In this document: positions 47,427-59,642 of the stretch, one piece after another
How positions within the stretch are numbered: position 1 is the stretch's first letter
Layout of the letters: every line of letters starts with the position of its first letter
The notes under the pieces: model-generated
What the model was told of the DNA's origin: nothing
Database searches by the model: none
The model's input: only the letters and a program-made list of their open reading frames with translations
NCBI GenBank assembly: GCA_020744425.1
Contig: JAGMUV010000019.1
Span: 124,001-188,000, forward strand
Reading direction: 5' to 3'
Length of the DNA stretch: 64,000 nucleotides
From: Dactylonectria macrodidyma
Taxonomy: Eukaryota > Ascomycota > Sordariomycetes > Hypocreales > Nectriaceae
Program-made: the position numbers and the translations under genes

Positions 47427-50018
47427 ATGCAGAATTCACCGGCGGCGTCTCGGGCATGTGATCGCTGTTGGGAACTTGTACGTCTTACTTGGCTGGCGAT
47501 TCACGACTAATCACTGTTTAACGACTTGCCTCTTCAGAAGTCGCAATGCGAGGGTGTTACACCGTGTTCACGATGCGCGAGGCTGGGGATAACATGCACG
47601 CAGAACAGACCGACAGGGCGGAGGGGAAGGCCAAGGAGGTCCAAGACTCGCAGCCGCCATGTTTCCACCCGAACATATGTGCCAATTACACCGGAGCCAA
47701 GTAGCTCGAGTTTACGGCTTGAGCCTTTTACCCGGATTGGATCTGGACGAACAAGATCCACGCAAGTTCGAGAGTCCCCTACATCCAATGGAGCTTCGCT
47801 TGGCAATGGAGATGAAAGGGGTGACATTGGCAGTCATGCTCATGTTGCTGCCGACCAGGATGATGGCACTCGCAATGAAAACCATTTCTTCCACGATGAA
47901 GCCAGACGAGAAATAGGAAATGATGGGATGTCAGAGTCATCGCCAACTAGGACACAGGTTAGCCAGCCAGGAGTCATCCAACAAGTTGCGATAGCTCTTA
48001 CCCATCAGATGGAGGCTGACGAGTGCGCGACAACACCTATACCGCACTTGTCTAATTCGGCTTCACCTGCTCCACTTCCGCTGTCATCTCCCATTGTTCA
48101 TATTCAAGGGCCCCGTTCTCAAGATGAATGGTGCAATGTCCCCGAAAATCTTCAATCAGTCTTAGACGGACTGACGGCGTCCCGTTTGCTCCAAGGGACC
48201 TTCTCATGTACCACCCGAGGCATCTTTGGGATTGTCCAACATTTCTCTCGACGTCCTGATAGACCTACTAACAGTGAGCTGGATTTCGCAAACTACCCCC
48301 AAGAACTTGCCTATATTCTTCTGGCAATCGCTCTCGAAATAGGCCCAGCAAATCTGCCATCTTCCCTTATGAACAATAGGGAACTGCTGATCGATAGTTT
48401 GCGCATAGAAGCCCTGAGACTGGTGCCAATGCTGACCTGGAAGTCTCGGGACCTTCACATCAGTCAAGCAACCGCGCTTGCACTAGCGAGTTTCACATGA
48501 GCCTTGAAACGTCCTCTTGTTAATATTGCAGCGCGATGGAATACCTTGGCGCGGACTATGTGGTCGGAACTGGAAAATGGCTGCACGTCTTCCGGTTCGC
48601 CTGTTGGGCCTATTATACCACTGTGAGTGCCGACAGGTGCCGGGATCACCGTACGTTCAACAATCTGACTGGCCCAAATAGTACTGGTGCAATCATTCAG
48701 CTGCAAGATAGGTAAGTTTTCTTATCGTATCCTTTGTCGTGGATATTGAGGCAAAAATTAATGCTTCTACTCTAGTGTCTTGGATCTGTTGCATTATAAG
48801 GACCAGTCTCCAAACTACGGGGACAGGTCACATCGCCATCAACTATTCCAGGTCGGGAACCTTGATATCATTCCGTTCGAACCCCTTGGTGAATTACATA
48901 GTCGACCACTCGAATATCAGGGTTTGATCGAGGAAGAATTTTTGACGCTTTTCAAGCCTTTGACAAGGTAAGGTTTTCGCACACTCGTCGGACATCCAAG
49001 CTGACTCTGCTCTCCGGGGCAACAAGACATTTGCAATCTGCTTTGAGTTTTAAAACAGAGAATCTGGGAATGGGCCAACTGCGCTCATCCCTGGAGCAGT
49101 ATTTTCTAGACTTTCCATCGCGATTACTCAGACTACGTGACCTTGAACATGTGTACCAGGCCGAGGCGATGGTCTGGCTCCATGGCATCTATATCATATC
49201 CTGTTCGCTATTTCTCTCTATCATATACTTTTGAGGTAGATCTAATGTCATCACAGATGTCTCTAGAGATATGTTCGACTTGATGCTCAGTAATTCTTGG
49301 GCGTCGAAACCGGAGTTCTATTCAGCATATGAACACAGTCTTCTACTAGCAGAGGTAAGAACTGAGAATACATCTCCTTCTAGCACTCAAAAATGAGCCA
49401 CCCCGCAACTTGGGCCGCATAGAAGGTCGAGATAGAAACTGATGTTCTCTCCAGGTCATTCCAACTGTTCTACGCCTGGATTTGGGAGCCCAAACCCTAT
49501 CTCCAGCTACTGTCTTCTTCGTCTTGCTATCCTCGATTGTAACGGCTGTTGCTTTGTGGCAGTTTCATGTGCCGCTTGGCGAAGGTCAGTCAACATCAAT
49601 TCTGGGAGTGCCCGACAGCTTGTTTGCTAGTGTCAATGCCCACCTCAAACTGTTGAACGCCTTTTGGCAGAGGGACACGAGATACGACATTGATTTGATT
49701 GAGGCTGTATTCACGATTCTTTCAACCTTGTCGAAAAACCTTGACCACGAGAATTACACTTCTCTCCAGGCATCTTTGGTCCATCTAGCCCACTACAGAT
49801 GGTGTCAAGGAGGATTAGGCATCAATAAATTGACAGAATCTGCGGTACGGAGTGGTTGGTACCCCGATCATCAACACTGGCAAGTCTACGTTCAACTCGT
49901 TTCGAGTACTATAGAGGCAGACACACATCAACGGAAAATGGCGATTGAAAGCCTTGGACGATCAGATGCTAGAGTGTGTCAGTCAGGATTTTTTGATTTA
50001 AATATCCGGTTCGTCTGA
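47427..50018 (+). CDS. Zn2Cys6 transcription factor
   Basis: Eight exons: 47427-47477, 47538-48489, 48532-48622, 48682-48711, 48776-48967, 49027-49202, 49257-49354 and 49455-50018; 717 aa. The zinc cluster spans intron 1: ACDRCWELKSQC, then CSRCARLGITC, followed by a basic stretch (TGRRGRPRRSKTRSR) for DNA contact. The central region is low complexity. The C-terminal part has the fungal regulator middle-homology features: LVPMLTWKSRDLHISQA, EPLGELHSRPLEYQ, YQAEAMVWLHGIYII and FWQRDTRYDIDLIE. Joins keep phase; introns 2 (42 nt, starts GTTTCA) and 6 (starts GTTCGC) have weak donors and are the least certain. It lies between the two arms of the catabolic island and is its likely regulator. Confidence 0.82.
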
Positions 50019-50399
50019 GATGTATCACCTGAAGGGGGTGAAAGAACACAGCTGTTTGCTGTAGATGCGGACAACCAATACCAGATTTGTAGAACAATGT
50101 AACTGTGGAAATAAACCTGTAAATCTTTACTACACTAATATGTCTTCTACCATGTGCCGATACCATCTATTTATTGTTGTTTATATCTTTAGTTGACGCG
50201 TCGCCCTCTCGAGGATCTGGATATATCGCCGTCGAGTGCTCGGCCATGCCTCAGGCCGGACCACTTGATCAACGTTTCCAGAACGAAATCAGAGTGTCTG
50301 ACAGCAGCTTCTAGCCTTTTCTAGATTGTAGGGTTGACTATGGAAGATGGGCTAGAATATGGTAAGACAAACAAAGGAGAACCAAGTCCTCGTCTACCC
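50019..50399. other. Convergent intergenic region
   Basis: 3' flanks of the regulator and of the MDR reductase. No gene or repeat seen. Confidence 0.5.
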
Positions 50400-51487
50400 T
50401 CACTGATCCCGTTGTCCTCCATCGACCTCAATCAGAAGTTTTCCTTGTGTGGAATAGATGGTTAGCCTAACTTCTACCTGAGTATCGGAAAGTGCTTACC
50501 GGTGTTGAGCCCCTCATACAATCCAAGAAGTGCAACTTCCGCTTGAGAGATGCCGCCCTGAAGGATGGTTGGTCTGCGCCTGATGAGACCTTTAGACAGC
50601 CATTTTGAAAGCTGCTGTCGGGCCTCTGGGAATCGTTGGCTGTAGTCGAATATGATAAAGCCTTGCATAGTGACTCGCATTCTGGTAACCATCAAGTAAT
50701 TCCTTAAGCCATACGCTTTCTCGTTGTGTTGGCTAATGGCGCCACACATGACGAAACGTGCGTGTGGTTTGGCACGTAACAAAGCCATGTCCAGTATTTC
50801 TCCGCCAACATTGTCATAGAAGACATCAATCAAACTGGCCGTTGCGGATTCCAGCTTCCGCTCAAAATCAACTGCCCTGTAATTCAAAGCATCATCGAAA
50901 CCCATGTCCTCAACCAACCATGAGCATTTCTCGTCTGATCCCGCGATTCCGATCACTGTGGCACCCTTGATCTTTGCGATTTGACCAGCCATCAATCCTG
51001 TTGCTCCAGCAGCTCCAGTCACCACGACCAGGTCTCCTTCCTTGACCTTTCCGACGTCGGTGATGCCGAAGTATGCTGTCATGCCAGTGAAGCCTAGAAC
51101 GTCGAGCCAATCGGTTAGGCTATTCGTTAGTTGGTCATCGATCTCCTCGAGGTCACTCTCTGAGAGCTTAATGATCTCGGTCCAACCAGTCTTGGCCAAA
51201 GCGTAGGTTCCTTCGGGAAACAAGGATGATTTCGATTCCTCAACCACCCCAAGTCCAAATCCGCGCATCACCTCACCGATTTGTACCGGTGGAAGGTACG
51301 AACGCTCTTCGTCGATCCAGCCACGCATGGCGGGATCAATGCTCAGGTAAATGACACGAAGTATCACTTCGCCGTCCTGAAGGTCAGCAGCAATGGGGCT
51401 CCGATGGATTTGAGTCGAGAATGTCTCTCCCAATTCCACACGACCTGTTGGACGCTTGGAAAGATGAACAGATTGATATGTAGCCAT
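50400..51487 (-). CDS. NADPH-dependent MDR reductase (alkenal double-bond / leukotriene B4 dehydrogenase type)
   Basis: Two exons on the minus strand, 50500-51487 and a 44-nt last exon 50400-50443; the 56-nt intron has GGCTAAC; 343 aa. Without splicing the frame would end KHFPILR; splicing gives the expected NTGKLLIEV family ending. N-terminal motif YLSIDPAMRGW and the cofactor loop VVTGAAGATGLMAGQIAKI are diagnostic of the zinc-free medium-chain reductase group that reduces alpha,beta-unsaturated aldehydes and ketones. DNVGG (about residue 225) is also typical. A cytosolic enzyme; in the island it might detoxify or process an unsaturated aldehyde intermediate. Confidence 0.9.
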
Positions 51488-52025
51488 GTTTAGCTGGTCA
51501 CGTTCTCAGCAGTTGAATGAGTATGCCATGTTGTCCGAATGTCAACGACCAATTTCCGTTATAACATTTTTTGTGAGACTCAAAAGGTTGAGTCTTTCCC
51601 TCTGGCTTGTCCAATCATAGGACAGATGCTGCGGAGATTATGCAAAAACAGCCGGCGGGAATTATGTTGCAGCGTCAATGGATTGAATTAGGTGGAGTGA
51701 TACTGGCGCACTTGGATATGCTTGAAATGCAGGACACCGATAGGTTTGAATATTTCCATAGGGATATTTCTACTGATTCTTACCTAATAGAATGAATAGT
51801 AATTACCGAGCAATGTCAATCTCCCATTTCAAGCTCTACTCCTGCTAGGGATATTCTCTTTTATTTGCCATTTTGTAAGTGTGTGAACAGAATAGGAACT
51901 CCTACCAGCTTTACTCCTAAAAAGTCCCAGTCCTCTCAATTTTATTCAAACAGATATTTGTTGAAAGAATCTGGTACCGATCTTGCAACCGGATACCCTC
52001 GGCTCACATCAAAATTTCAAACAAC
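51488..52025. promoter_or_regulatory. Divergent promoter of MDR reductase and cupin-aminotransferase
   Basis: 538 bp between divergent start codons, AT-rich. Small open frames only; no clear binding palindrome noticed. Confidence 0.5.
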
Positions 52026-53852
52026 ATGGACTGTCTCAAGAATGAGCCTCATGCAGAGGTTATCCAGGATGTCAAGAACTATCCGACACTTGTAAGATAC
52101 GGAGCTGGTGTATTTTCTGAATTCATTGGATCAGAGTAAGCCACAACACCGAACGACACGAAGCGTTTATGGCCTCTAACAATGTTTATCCAGCCCAGAG
52201 TCTACGGTTCCCATTATGCTAGGAATCTGGAAGGCAGACGACATTCAGGACAACGAGGTTGTTTTTGAGGCCAGTCAAGACGAGGTCAAATACATCATAT
52301 CTGGTGAGTCACATTCAATAGAAATAGGACCTGTTACTGATCCTGGTGCAGGAGAATCCACCTGGAAAATTGCCCAGACTGAGCAAGAGTTCCACGTTGG
52401 ACCTGGGAGCGTTCTCTGGTTGCCAAAAGGTTCCCGTACGATACGTGTAAGAAGCAAGGGTCTGACAGCATTTTACGTCGAACAAGGAGCTCGACTCCCC
52501 ACCACTCTTCAGGAAGCAAATGTTTCCTGGGTACCCAAGCTAGACGCGCTATATAACCGTGTCCTGAAAGATTTCATCCAGCAAAATCCAAAGTCTCAAG
52601 ACCGATTCAATGCGGCAACTAAGGTTATGCCCGGAGGAAACACTCGTTCGGTACTACACTACGACCCATTCCCATTGGCCCTAATATCTGGGCGGAGTTG
52701 TTACGTGACATCTGCAGACGGAGCCGAGTACCTCGACTGTGTCTCTGAGTATTCCGCAGCAATGTTTGGTCACTCCAACCCCAATATTCTGGAAGCAATT
52801 CAGAAAGCTATGAGCCGCGGTATTAACCTTGGAGGCCCTGGGAATGATGAAGTTCTGCTTGCGCAATCGATCAAAGACCGTTTCCATAGCATCGACACCG
52901 TCCGGTTCTGCAACTCTGGGACAGAGGCCAACACAATGGCATTGGCTCTTGCCACGCATGTCACTCAAAAGCACAAGGTATGGAAGCTAAAGATTAATAT
53001 CATTGAATTGTCGATGCTAATCTGACATGTTGTCAGATCTTGGCGTTTGAAAATGGTTACCACGGTGGTTCCATTCAATTCGATTCGAAACCTCTTGCCA
53101 CGACCATACCCCACGATTTCATTCTTGGCCGATTCAACGACATAGAATACACGAAGTCACTACTCAGCGACGAAATTGGTGCCATAATTGTCGAGCCCAT
53201 GCAAGGGGCAGGTGGGGTTACAGTTGGCACTAAAGAATTCCTCCAGTTCCTTCGAAATGCAGCAATGAAGTACAAGGCTCTGTTGATCTTCGATGAGGTC
53301 GTCACCTCTCGATTGCACATCAATGGCCTCCAAGGTCACTTCAACATCTTTCCTGATATCACAACCCTCGGAAAATACATCGGAGGCGGTCCATCCTTCG
53401 GAGCTTTTGGTGGCCGCGCTGAAGTTATGGAAGCTCTTGACCCAAGGCACCCTTCGCCGATCCATCACTCTGGAACGTACAACAACAATATTTTCACGAT
53501 GGCCGCAGGTGTTGCGGCTGCAAAGATCCTGACGCAAGACAAAATCAAAAAGGCAAACAGTCTTGGTGACAAACTGAGAGATGGCATAAATTCCACCATG
53601 AAAACCTACAGTGTCCAATTGATTGGTGCTAACGGAATGGGGAGCATGATTGGTATCCGCTTCAATGGCCCAGACCAGACACGTCTGAGAGATTGCTTCT
53701 TTTTGTACATGCTTAGCCGAGGAATATACCTCGGCAAGCGCGGCTTTGTGGCGTTAAATCTCGTTCACGAGGAACAGCACATCGACCAACTGCTCGATTC
53801 GTTCTCTGCGTTCATGGAGGAGGTTTTTGGGGAATGCAAATGGATGAACTGA
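52026..53852 (+). CDS. Two-domain protein: EutQ-like cupin fused to class III aminotransferase
   Basis: Four exons: 52026-52135, 52194-52303, 52352-52977 and 53037-53852; 553 aa. Residues about 1-150 form a cupin with VKYIISGE and GPGSVLWLPKGSRTI, as in EutQ-type ethanolamine-utilisation cupins. From about 165 a complete PLP-dependent class III aminotransferase follows, most like glutamate-1-semialdehyde aminomutases: TKVMPGGNTRS, EYSAAMFGHSNP, FCNSGTEANTMA, ENGYHGG, IVEPMQGAGG, LLIFDEVVTSR and TTLGKYIGGG with the Schiff-base Lys. Intron 2 is 48 nt and in frame without stops; keeping it would insert 16 residues in the cupin, but the spliced form fits the cupin spacing better. Both halves look intact. 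Substrate unknown; an amino-aldehyde or omega-amino acid is reasonable. Confidence 0.88.
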
Positions 53853-54061
53853 TATGTTTCTATATGTCTTGCCCTTCGGCGTCTGGATTTCAGTCTCGCA
53901 ACGAACAACAATAAGATCAATTCATATCATATGGCTCCATATAACTCCAGCACAGCATAACTGACAGGCCCATTGGTCACAGCATGATTTACTTCTCTGG
54001 CTGATGAGCAAAGTGTTGTCCCTGTTTTAATCCAACATTAATCCCGAAAGTAGCACAGAAC

Positions 54062-54238
54062 ATGACTGTCTTAACAGATCATGCTTCAGCACAGTACCAT
54101 GTTGAAATTGATCCTAGTGGTGGTGGTAGGGTCCTGGACTGGAATAATGAGTCCGAGTATGCTGGCAGCACTTATTCTTACGGTGTTCGTCATCGGAAGG
54201 AAGGGTGGGTCAAACTGCATTCGTATTCAATTTTGTAG
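54062..54238 (+). CDS. Possible small ORF, 58 codons
   Basis: ATG to TAG open frame in the gap between the aminotransferase and the convergent cupin gene. Contains HVEIDPSGGGRVLDWNNE and no signal peptide or hydrophobic segment. No homology recognised; it could be a chance frame or a leftover of another cupin-like gene. Confidence 0.2.
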   Translation: MTVLTDHASAQYHVEIDPSGGGRVLDWNNESEYAGSTYSYGVRHRKEGWVKLHSYSIL

Positions 54239-54272
54239 CTAATTGAAAATGACAAGATCAATATACTAGAGT

Positions 54273-54700
54273 TTACTGCTCAGTTATATCACACTCAGTT
54301 GCCTCCATCATGGCCGTCCAATGGGCACTGAAGTCTTTTGTGCGAAGAATCTGCAGCTTTGAGCCTCGAGGCAGCCATATGGTCGTTCCAGGTTCTCCAG
54401 TATATGTATTTCCAGACATCAAGTCCTTGAACTCAACAAAACCAGTCAAAACGTGCTTGATCTCGTCAAACGGGATCACTGTTTCCGGAAATGGCTCTTC
54501 AGTGTCATCCAATGACCAAATACCAAAGACGAGCGAGACGGCATTCGCAACCCTTTGAAGTCTTGTAAGTTTACCTATACATTATGTCGGAGGCGGCATG
54601 TGATATCTTACTTAGAGCCCGCGATGTTTGTCTCACGGGACGGTCCGTCGACATGCTTTCTAGGGTAACCTCCAACATCCTTGAAAACATGGATAGGCAT
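54273..54700 (-). CDS. Small stand-alone EutQ-like cupin
   Basis: Two exons on the minus strand, 54612-54700 and 54273-54552, 59-nt intron; 122 aa. The ATG at 54700 opens MPIHVFKDVGGYPRKHVDG, whose phase fits the splice exactly; a downstream ATG at 54655 would need a 37-nt intron and was not chosen. Cupin features: VSLVFGIWSLDD, FDEIKHVLTGFVEFKD and GEPGTTIWLPRGSKLQI. These align with the cupin half of the adjacent fusion protein (LGIWKADD, DEVKYIISGE, GPGSVLWLPKGSRTI), so the two domains are related. Likely cytosolic, single-domain, perhaps metal-binding, although few metal-binding His are visible. Convergent with the fusion gene. Confidence 0.8.
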
Positions 54701-55249
54701 TTTGTGTTCAACTGGCTTGCGGGCAATTGTAGGAAAAACAAGGGGGGTAAAGTGAAAATTGATTCAGTTGGTAAGAGAAAATCCGTATGATAGAGGGTTC
54801 ATGTTAGGATGAAGAATCAAGAATTGTTCGGTATATCGCGCTGTCTTGAATAACCGCAGATGGACCATTCGGTCTGTCACTCGCTTGATCCTGCCTACCA
54901 TCAGGACGCTAATGAGAGAGCCAGGTTTTGGGAGATGCGACACGTATTGCGCTAGGCTTATCTTCCGGAGGACCATATCTAAACGCTTGACCCATTGAAG
55001 AAAACACCGCCGGCCAATTTAAACAAACGGCGCTAGGACGCCGTCGTCGCGCTGCCTCGGAAGCTCTGGGAGGACCGCCCCTCACCTGAACAACGACGCC
55101 TCAGAATGTAACCGCAGAAGGCAAGCTTATCTCTAATAGAGTGGAGGTCATAAAGCGGCCATGTCTGGGCGTAGAAGGTCGTGTCATGTTCGCATTCTAG
55201 CAAGTCTGACCACCTGAACTTGTGAACACAACACACAACAGCTAGCACC
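54701..55249. promoter_or_regulatory. Divergent promoter of cupin and permease
   Basis: 549 bp. Small open frames only. Nothing distinctive seen. Confidence 0.45.
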
Positions 55250-57062
55250 ATGGCGGGCAAATCATCTACTAAAATCCTAGAGGAGGCGAGGCCAGGCACC
55301 GCCAATAGCCTCGAAGATGGCATTGTTGAAGACCTTGGATACCATCAGTCCTACCGAAGAGTCTTCAAAGGTTTGGGCGCGTTCGCCTTGGTCCTGGCAA
55401 TGGCCTCGTGAGTCTACTGCGTCTCCTCCACAAATGCCCTGCTGATCTCTGTATAGTCCAATGGGCGGCATTTTGATTATATCCTCGTACCAGATAACTT
55501 ATGGTGGGTATTGGGGCCTCGTATGGTACGTGTATTCCCAGATACCCTTCGAAACCCAAACTGCTGACTGATTGTTTAGGGGCTGGTTCATTCCTGCTGT
55601 CATCTTTTTCCCACAAGCTTTGGCCATTGCAGAGCTCTGCTCATCCATGCCAATCAACGGCGCAAACTACTGGTGGACGGCGGCACTCGCTCCACCAGCA
55701 TTATCACGGCCTCTCTCATTCATTTCGGGTTGGACATCAGTTGTGCAGGTTATCACTGGCTTGGCAAGCTTCTCTTTTGCATGTGGCCTAACCCTAGGCT
55801 ACGTCATTCCCGTGTTGCAACCAGAATGGATACCGACCAATGCCCAGGTCATGGGAATTGCCATGGCTATCTTATTATTATGGGGAGCAAGCAGCTTCTT
55901 GCACATGGAAAATGTAAACATGGTTTACATCGCTAACTGTGAGGACATCTTTCCCTGGAAACGACGTGTATAATTGTTGACCCCAAAGCCAGGTGTTATC
56001 GTTATCCTGTCGACTATGGTGTTCTTGATCGCGCTTCCAACCAGCCACTCCCTACAGTCCCGACCGTTTACGAGCGCCAACGATGTTTTCGGCCGGTACG
56101 ATAACTTTTCTGACTGGGAAAGACCAGTTGCGGTACCAATCACATTCTTCTCTGCGGCTTGGGTCATCACAGGGTGGAACTCTCCCACTTACATCGCTGA
56201 GGACACACACAACGCCCGCGTGGTTTGCCCTAAATCTTGCCTTGAGACATGGGTGGCACTTTCTATCATGGGGATATTTTGTTGCCTGGCTGTGGCTTTC
56301 TGCCTGACAGACTTGGAAGCCGCAGTGGCCGACTCCACGTACGTAAAACTGTTTGACAAGTGGCTTGCTACGGATCTGAGGAGCTAACATGACGAACGCA
56401 GCGGATTACCACTCTATACTCTCCTTCTGGATCACTGGGGATCTAAAGCTGGCTGCGCCTTTCTTCTCATAATCAGTGGTAATTCCATTGTCGGGGGCTC
56501 ATCCTACCTACTAGCATCAGCTTGCCAAGTCGCGGCCTTTGCGCGTGACGGAGGTCTCCCCTTCTCCGAGAAGCTCGCACGCGTCAATATCAAATCCAAC
56601 ATACCAATTAACGCGGGGTTGAGCCTTGTCTGCGGCGCTTTACTAGTCCTCTTGTTTGGCTTGTCAAGCACCGCTGGCTCGATTATCTTCTCTCTGGCCG
56701 TCATCGCGGGCCTTATGAACATGGCTCTGCCAATAGGGTTACGAATCTTCGCCGGCGACCGTTTTGTACCTGGTCCGTTCAATTACGGCAAGTTCAGTCA
56801 ACCAATCCATATTTGGGCATTCTTGTCTTTGATATACATGACCATCATGGAATCATTCCCCTTGTCTAAGAATTGGAATATCGACACTTTCAACTACAAT
56901 TGGGTCGTGGCTCTCGGGGCTATCGTGGGCTCGATCATCGGTTGGTTTGTGCTGGGTAAAAACTATCCAGGTCTTGATTTAGGCGCAGTGCAAACCTGGA
57001 GAATCCAATCGCAAGGTGTTCCAGTCAATGGTGGTTCTGGGCTGTCGGATGAGAGGACATGA
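55250..57062 (+). CDS. Amino-acid/GABA-type permease (APC superfamily)
   Basis: Five exons: 55250-55407, 55457-55525, 55580-55938, 55993-56338 and 56402-57062; introns 49, 54, 54 and 63 nt; 530 aa. N-terminal motif EDLGYHQSYRRVFKGLGAFALV and the next helix PMGGILIISSYQITYGGYWGLVWGW are typical of fungal GABA/choline permeases. ELCSSMPINGANYWW matches the helix 3 signature, SPTYIAEDTHNA helix 6-7, and YLLASACQVAAFARDGGLPFS the conserved inner loop. About 12 membrane segments. Located in the plasma membrane, taking up an amino acid, GABA, polyamine or related amine by proton symport. It supplies the uptake step of the island. Confidence 0.9.
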
Positions 57063-57943
57063 ATTGAACTGTCTGATACAGGTATACATTTTTGCAAATC
57101 GACGTATGTAGGCCCTTTGTCATCCACTCATGTGATGATCCGACGTACAAAGTTAAAGCTAGTCTCAGTAATTTGATGGATTGTTCTCGCCAAAGCGAAA
57201 TAAGACTTTCACAATGACGCAGGAGTGGCCCAATTGCTTCTTTTGCGTCCACAGGATTAGCTATGTCGTGATCTACGAGCGTGAGTGTCAGGAGAATTTG
57301 CGAATGTATAATAGGTCAAATAATAACAACAGAGAGTTCGAGTAAAAATCGCAAGGAGAGTGCAATTATGAGGCTGTTTCAAGCATTCGCCACCGCGTCC
57401 CATAGTGGAGTCGATTGAATGGGAAATTTGCAGAACAGCTGTTAAGACTCTTGTTTTGTTGTCGCGAAAATGCGGAGCATGAGATGTGAGCTTTATATGG
57501 GCATTGAATTTATCTACATCAAACTGGAATGTAATTCAATACGGTAATTTCGAATGTATTCGCCATCGCGGGTGGGATGTGGGGGCTGGACTGTGCCGAT
57601 CAGGCCCAAGGCGTGTACCGGAAATCCAATCCTTCACCCACTGAAACGGCTGGAGAATGCGATCACGAGGGTAGGATAAGATGTGTGAGGTAATTATATG
57701 ACCTTATCTTAGGTATTTGTGTTGCCGTTGTTATTGTAGCCGCTGATACGACATCAATTGTTCCGCCGGTAGTTTTTGCTAGTTCGCCCTTTGTCTAAGA
57801 ATGACTGTGGGGCGATGGTGCTGCATTTCCTTTTAGACAGAGATTTGCCATGCTCTATTATAAAGGAAATTCTTATTCACAGCTAGTGCAACGCAAGTTT
57901 ACTCACAGTTTCGACTTTACCCAACTCCAGCACTTAACGCACC
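57063..57943. promoter_or_regulatory. Promoter region of the amidase
   Basis: 881 bp between permease and amidase, AT-rich. No supported ORF or repeat. Confidence 0.45.
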
Positions 57944-59642
57944 ATGGACTGGGAAACGAAGTCTCGACTCAAACGCGAACAGCGTGATAAGGCCGTCCAG
58001 GCCTGGGGTCTTAGCACCACGGGACTCCTTGAGCCAGGAAGAACAAATGTCAAATACTTGCCACTGGAGAGCGAGCTGCTGACGGACGAACAAATCCACA
58101 TCACCGAGACGATTCCAAGCCTCATTCTGAAGAACGTCGCAGAGCGGACTTGGACTGCAGAACAGGTGTTGAGGGCCTTTATATCACGCACTGTCATCGC
58201 ACACGAGCTTGCCAATCCACTAACCGAGGTCTTCTTTGAGAGCGGCTTGAAACGGGCGCGACAGTTGGACAAAATACTTGCATCTACTGGGCGAGTGGTA
58301 GGCCCATTGCATGGGTTGCCCATAAGCCTCAAAGATGTACTACACGTTGCCGGCGTGGAGTCTACGCTGGGCTATGTTGCATGGATTGGGCAACCTCAAC
58401 CAAGGAATGACAGCTTGGTCGACTTCCTACTCAAGGCTGGCGCTGTGTTTTATTGCAAAACGAATGTGCCTCAGACTCTGATGTCGGGCGAGTGTGTCAA
58501 CTACATATTCGGCCGAACTCCAACCCCTTGGAACATCTCTCTATCGGCTGGGGGGTCAAGTGGTGGCGAAGGGGCGTTGGTTGCGCTAGGAGGAAGCCCG
58601 CTGGGGGTTGGCAGCGACATTGCTGGATCTATTCGAACTCCAGCAAACTTCAATGGCATCTACGGCCTCTGTCCAACAACCGGTCGCCTACCTTTGCATA
58701 GAGCAGACAGAACCGCTGGAGACACATTGATCAGGGCGGTCGCCGGCCCCATGTCACGCACTCTGGACGGCCTAGAGGTGTACACCAAGGCTATTCTATC
58801 AATGGAACCTTGGCAACGAGATCCCCAAATTCTACGAATGCCTTGGGTCCAATCCTTGTATGATGAAGGTTTGGGTCTCAAGCACAAGTTATGTTTCGGC
58901 TTTATGGCCCACGACCAAGTCGTACTCCCCAACCCTCCCATCATCCGGTGTATGCAGGAGGTCCGTCAAGCGTTGACCAAGACAGGCCATCAAGTCATTG
59001 AAATCGAGCCTTTCAACGGTGTCGAGCTGGAGAGTCTAGCGATTCGCATCTTGAACGCTACAGGTGGCAAAGACGTACGCGAAGTCATCGCCAAATCCGG
59101 AGAACCATTGATCAGAGAAATCGTTCTTCCGTCCACAGGTGAAGCGCTGAGTGCATGGGAGTACAAACAGTGCGCTAAAGAACTCGCCATCATTCGCCAG
59201 AAATATCTCGACCTCGTTCTAAATACAGAACATCTGACCGAGAGTGGGCAGCCCATCGATGCCATCATCTTGCCATCGGGAGGCACGGTAGCTTCTCCGC
59301 ACGGAACCATGGAGTATCTTCTGTACGAGGCGATTTCAAATGTTCTCGATTGGACATGTGCAACACTTCCCGTGGGTTTTGTCAATCCATGTCTTGATCC
59401 GAAGCCTAGCCACTTTACGCCATTGTCGGATTATGACTTGAGAAATTTCGAAACTTGTGAGATCTCTTACCCCTCAATCAAAGTTTCGGCCATTAATCAA
59501 TACATTAGATTCTCCTGAGAGATACAAGGACGCGCCAGTTTGTCTTCAGGTCATGGGACTGCGCCATTGTGAGGAGAAGGTGCTGGGCTTGCTCAGAACA
59601 ATTGATAAGGCTCTCGGGCGAACAGAGCACCATAAGACATAG
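57944..59642 (+). CDS. Amidase (amidase-signature family, acetamidase-like)
   Basis: Two exons, 57944-59456 and 59509-59642, 52-nt intron; 548 aa, close to fungal acetamidases. The ATG at 57944 has a good context (CACC). The Ser-cisSer-Lys triad can be placed: Lys in GLPISLKDV, the Ser pair in AGGSSGGEGALVALGG, and GSDIAGSIRTPA with the nucleophile Ser. Splicing recovers the C-terminal YSPERYKDAPVCLQVMG, which the unspliced frame misses. Family knowledge: hydrolysis of an amide to acid plus ammonia, in the cytosol. In this island it could open the imported amide or remove an acyl group from the amine before or after oxidation. Confidence 0.93.

Noticed and set aside
54655..54700. Alternative start at 54655 for the small cupin
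   Set aside because: It would need a 37-nt intron; the ATG at 54700 works with a 59-nt intron of normal size and gives the expected N-terminus.
55974..56387. Separate small membrane protein of 137 codons
   Set aside because: It is exon 4 of the permease; splice signals on both sides keep the frame and restore family sequence.
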